From contig CAMXCT020002738.1 in NCBI GenBank assembly GCA_947184155.2, forward strand, positions 24,470 through 88,469: a stretch of 64,000 bases of DNA, written 5' to 3'. A program made the translations under genes and the position numbers. Position 1 is the first letter of the stretch. Every line of letters starts with the position of its first letter. The notes beneath the pieces were generated by a model. The model was given only the letters and a program-made list of their open reading frames with translations. It had not been told where the DNA came from and ran no database searches. Origin of the DNA: Cladocopium goreaui (Eukaryota > Sar > Dinophyceae > Suessiales > Symbiodiniaceae). Shown here one piece after another: positions 60,395 to 64,000 of this stretch.

Positions 60395-60665
60395 AAATTG
60401 GTTCCAATCTTTGGAGACCGGCGGTTCCTCGAATTGGGCCATAAAGTTCCAAGTTTGGGACGCATTGATTCGAATCTTTGGGAGTTAGCAGTTTTTTGAA
60501 TCGAAAACACACCGTTCCAAAATTGGGAAGCGTCGGTTCCAATGTTTGGGAACCGCTAGCTCCTAGAACTGAGAACCCGTGGTTCCAAGATTGGACACGC
60601 TGCCAATGTTTGTCCAAGATTGGGACGCTTTGGTTCCAACATTTGGGAACCAGCAGCTCTGCTAT
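60395..60665. repeat. GGAACC-rich repeat array, continued
   Basis: Continuation of the array at 51220-53287 interrupted by copia-2, e.g. AATTGGTTCCAATCTTTGG and TTTGGGAACCGCTAGCTCC, the latter similar to 52330. Confidence 0.8.
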
Positions 60666-61269
60666 TGCCGCAACCAAGTCGCACGGCATAAAAAAAATCG
60701 TTTGTGAAACCTTTTCTATCTGGCGTCTATGCCGATGTAAATTCCAGTTTTTTGGTTGTGTTTTTTTATCCGAGCAACTTGAAATAACCATGGCCATCCT
60801 GGCAGTTGAACATTTATGTTGATGTGAAGGGGACGGATTTGGAGCCTATGTTCCGGCAATGTTATGCCATTGGGACCCGTATTGAGCCTCTTTTGGCGGT
60901 ATGTTGGGTGTATGTTAGGCACATTTTGGCTCTATATGGCCGATCTTGTGGCAACGTTGGGCGCTTATGTCCGATCTATGTCGGCAGCCGAGCTGGTTCT
61001 ACAACTTATCAAAAATAATGTGGTGCAACCTGGGACCTAGAGCAAATACTGTAAACTACCACCCAAACTAACATTTAATAGGTATCGCAATAGTTTCCGG
61101 TCATGCATGCACACAAAGCACGCCGCGGCAATTTAGGCGCCGGTGGATTTTCGGACTCATTTCGGATTGTGATGGAGGATAACCCGCGTTTTGACGAAGG
61201 TACCTGCACAAAGGATTCATGGTTTAGTCCTCGCTCCTTACACAAACAGCGAGAACCATAATTGTTGCA
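60666..61269. other. Unassigned sequence
   Basis: No gene is supported. 60830-61000 holds several short GTTATG/CTATGTC-type repeats. A 70-codon frame there is not convincing. Confidence 0.35.
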
Positions 61270-61390
61270 TTCCAATCCCCGGTGAAAAACAATATATATA
61301 TATAATATATTATAAATATATATATATAATATATATATATTATTGATATATATATATAATATAAATAATTATATATACTAGTGGACTAGC
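61270..61390. repeat. AT-rich microsatellite
   Basis: About 110 bases of (TA)n with occasional AA and TT steps, potentially cruciform-forming. Confidence 0.9.
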
Positions 61391-61489
61391 ACATAGAATA
61401 TCCGATTTCATTGACTATGCAGTTAGAATAGCCTTAAAACCATTTGTCCCCAGTGCACTTAGAATATTCCATTTTTGCACATGTATAAC

Positions 61490-64000
61490 ATAATTTAAAA
61501 ATAAGGCATGGTTTTAATAGAAATTTAGGATTGTTTCACAAAATCGATGCACATAGAATAATATTTGCATGCGTTCCTATGTGCAATGGGGATGCTTTGC
61601 ACATGTAAACATGATAAACATGCATGTACATATGTATATGTATGTATATATATATATATATGCAAACCATTCTTGATTCCAATTGGATACCTTGCTGGTG
61701 ATAGAATATGAACCCAACCAGCCCAATTGCAACAAACCACAAGTGTTTCACAAAATCCTTGCACTTAGAATATTCCTGCATGTAGTATGGTTGTATGTGT
61801 ATATGTGCTCTAAATACCTACCTTAAGAATAGCACAGTGTTTGCATATAGGAATATAACATATATATATATGTGAATATATCCTGTGCATTGCGTACATG
61901 CATGCATATGAAAGAAAACGAATGTGTGTATATATATATATACATACAGATGCATACATGTACATACATGTTGGTGTATGTGTTCACGTGCCGATAGAGC
62001 ATGATTTTAATAGAAATTTCGGACTGTTTTACAAAATTCATGCACATAGAAAAATAACTGCACGTGTTCCTATGTGCAATGGGGATGCTTTGCACATGTA
62101 AACATGATAAACATGCATGTACATATGTATATGTATGTATATATATATATGCAAACCATTCTTGATTCCAATTGGATACCTTGCTGGTGATAGAATATGA
62201 ACCCAACCAGCACAATTGCAACAAATCACAAGTGTTTCACAAAATCCTTGCACTTAGAATATTCCTGCATGTAGTATGGTTGTATGTGTATATGTGCTCT
62301 AAATACCTACCTTAAGAATAGCACAATGTTTGCATATAGAAATAATATATATATATACATATGAATATATCATGTGCATTGCGTGCATGCATGCATATGA
62401 AAGAAAATGAGTATATATATATATACATGCATACATATACATACATGTTGGTGTCTGTGTTCACGTGCCAATAGAGCATGATTTTAATAGAAATTTACGA
62501 CTGTTTCACAGAATCCATGCACATAGAATAATTACTGCACGTGTTCCTATGTGCAATGGGGATGCTTTGCACATGTAAACATGATAAACATGCATGTACA
62601 TATGTATATGTATGTATATATATATATGCAAACCATTCTTGATTCCAATTGGATACCTTGCTGGTGATAGAATATGAACCCAACCAGCCCAATTGATCCT
62701 TGCACTTAGAATATTCCTGCATATAGTATGGTTGTATTTGCATATGTGCTCTAAATACCTACCTTAAGAATAGCACAGTGTTTGCATATAGGAATATATT
62801 ATATATACATGAATATACGAATTATATATATATATATACATGAATATATAATGTGCATCGCGTACATGCATGCATATGAAAGAAAACAAATGTGTATATA
62901 TATATATTTATGCATACATGTACATACATGTTGGTGTCTGTGTTCACGTGCCGATAGAGCATGATTTTAATAGAAATTTCGGACTGTTTCACAAAATTCA
63001 TGCACTTGAATAATAACTGCATGTTTTCCTATGTGCAATGGGGATGCTTTGTACATATTCCTGCATGTAGTATGGTTGTATGTGCATATGTGCTCTAAAT
63101 ACCTACCTTAAGAATAGCACAGTGTTTGCATATAGGAATATAACATATATATATATATGAATAGATCATGTGCATTGCGTGCATGCATGCATATGAAAGA
63201 AAACGAATGTGTATATATATATATATACACATGCATACATGTACATACATGTTGGTGTCTGTGTTCATGTGCCGATAGAGCATGATGTTAACAGAAATTT
63301 AGGATTGTTTCACAAAATCCATGCACATAGAATAATAACTGCACGTGTTCCTATGTGCAATGGGGATGCTTTGTACATGTAAACATGATAAACATGCATG
63401 TACATATGTATATGTATGTATATATATATATATGTATGAACCATTCTTGATTCCAATTGGATACCTTGCTGGTGATAGAATATGAACCCAACCAGCCCAA
63501 TTGCAAAAAACCACAAAGTGTTTCACAAAATCCTTGCACTTAGAATATTCCTGCATGTAGTATGGTTGTATGTGTATATGTGCTCTAAATACCTACCTTA
63601 AGAATAGCACAGTGTTTGCATATAGGAATATAACATATATATATGTGAATATATCATGTGCATTGCGTACATGCATGCATATGAAAGAAAACGAATGTGT
63701 ATATATATATATGCATGATTATACATGCATACATGTACATACATGTTGGTGTATGTGTTCACGTGCCGGTAGAGCATGATTTTAATAGAACTTTAGGACT
63801 GTTTCACAAAATCCATGCACATAGAATAATAACTGCACGTGTTCCTATGTGCAATGGGGATGCTTTGTACATGTAAACATGATAAACAATCAAGTACATA
63901 TGTATATATATATGTATGAACCATTCTTGATTCCAATTGGATACCTTGCTGGTGATAGAATATGAACCCAACCAGCCCAGTTGCAAAAAACCACAAAGTG
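61490..64000. repeat. Satellite with ~490-bp unit, about five copies, truncated by the window
   Basis: Anchor sequence GAATATTCCTGCATGTAGTA or a close variant recurs near 61767, 62257, 62709, 63056 and 63545, giving periods of about 490, 452, 347 and 489. Each unit has (TA)n tracts of varying length, ATGTACATACATGTTGGTGT, and CCATTCTTGATTCCAATTGG. Short copies lack a block, pointing to unequal exchange or slippage. Minus-strand frames rich in Tyr, Ile and His are products of the TA/CA runs. Confidence 0.9.

Noticed and set aside
61525..63996. Tyr/Ile/His-rich minus-strand ORFs
   Set aside because: Repeated products of TA and CA runs in satellite DNA.

Overview
The window looks like repeat-rich nuclear DNA of a dinoflagellate, with Symbiodiniaceae or a relative as the best guess. 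This is inferred from four things: a 14-base exact match to the 3' end of the dinoflagellate spliced leader inside one mobile element, tyrosine-recombinase (YR) retroelements carrying cytosine-methyltransferase-like domains, Ty1/copia elements with long extensions, and the near absence of ordinary genes. No bacterial-type operon, rRNA gene or convincing functional tRNA gene is visible.

Layout. Positions 1-1149 are host flank with two tRNA-derived SINEs, one complete with an 18-bp target duplication. Positions 1150-44827 are one Ty1/copia element (copia-1) with ~985-bp LTRs and a 5-bp target duplication (CTCCT). Four split-direct-repeat elements of YR type have blown it up from ~10.4 kb to 43.7 kb. 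Element A (8034-23508) sits in the reverse transcriptase region of copia-1 and carries element B (8474-16420) inside its own YR gene. Element C (23664-41458) sits in the RNase H region and carries element D (25552-34473) inside its own YR gene. Removing the inserts restores every interrupted reading frame exactly, so all junctions can be placed to within one base.

Elements A, C and D encode a YR, a zinc-finger Gag and a methyltransferase/reverse-transcriptase/RNase H polyprotein, in that order. Their termini have the form A1-genes-B1-A2-B2. D is nearly intact, with one Gag frameshift. A has lost part of its methyltransferase and has a stop codon. C has intact frames apart from the D insertion. 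Element B has the same termini but no YR or RT that I can recognise. It carries unfamiliar ORFs, including a P-loop kinase-like protein, and a series of short hairpins with a conserved loop. It looks like a non-autonomous passenger with its own cargo.

Right of copia-1 (44828-53287) lie weak host ORFs, homopolymer tracts, a decayed fifth YR element (E, about 47510-49466) and several tandem repeats. Copia-2 (53288-60394) is a young, complete element with one 2139-aa Gag-Pol frame, inserted into an array of ~68-bp GGAACC-rich repeats. From 61,270 to the end there is AT-rich sequence and a ~490-bp satellite.

The main discoveries are the concentric palindrome shared by the B1/A2 junctions of elements A, B, D and E, the cargo-bearing element B, and a methyltransferase-like domain found in the YR elements and also at the C-terminus of copia-1.
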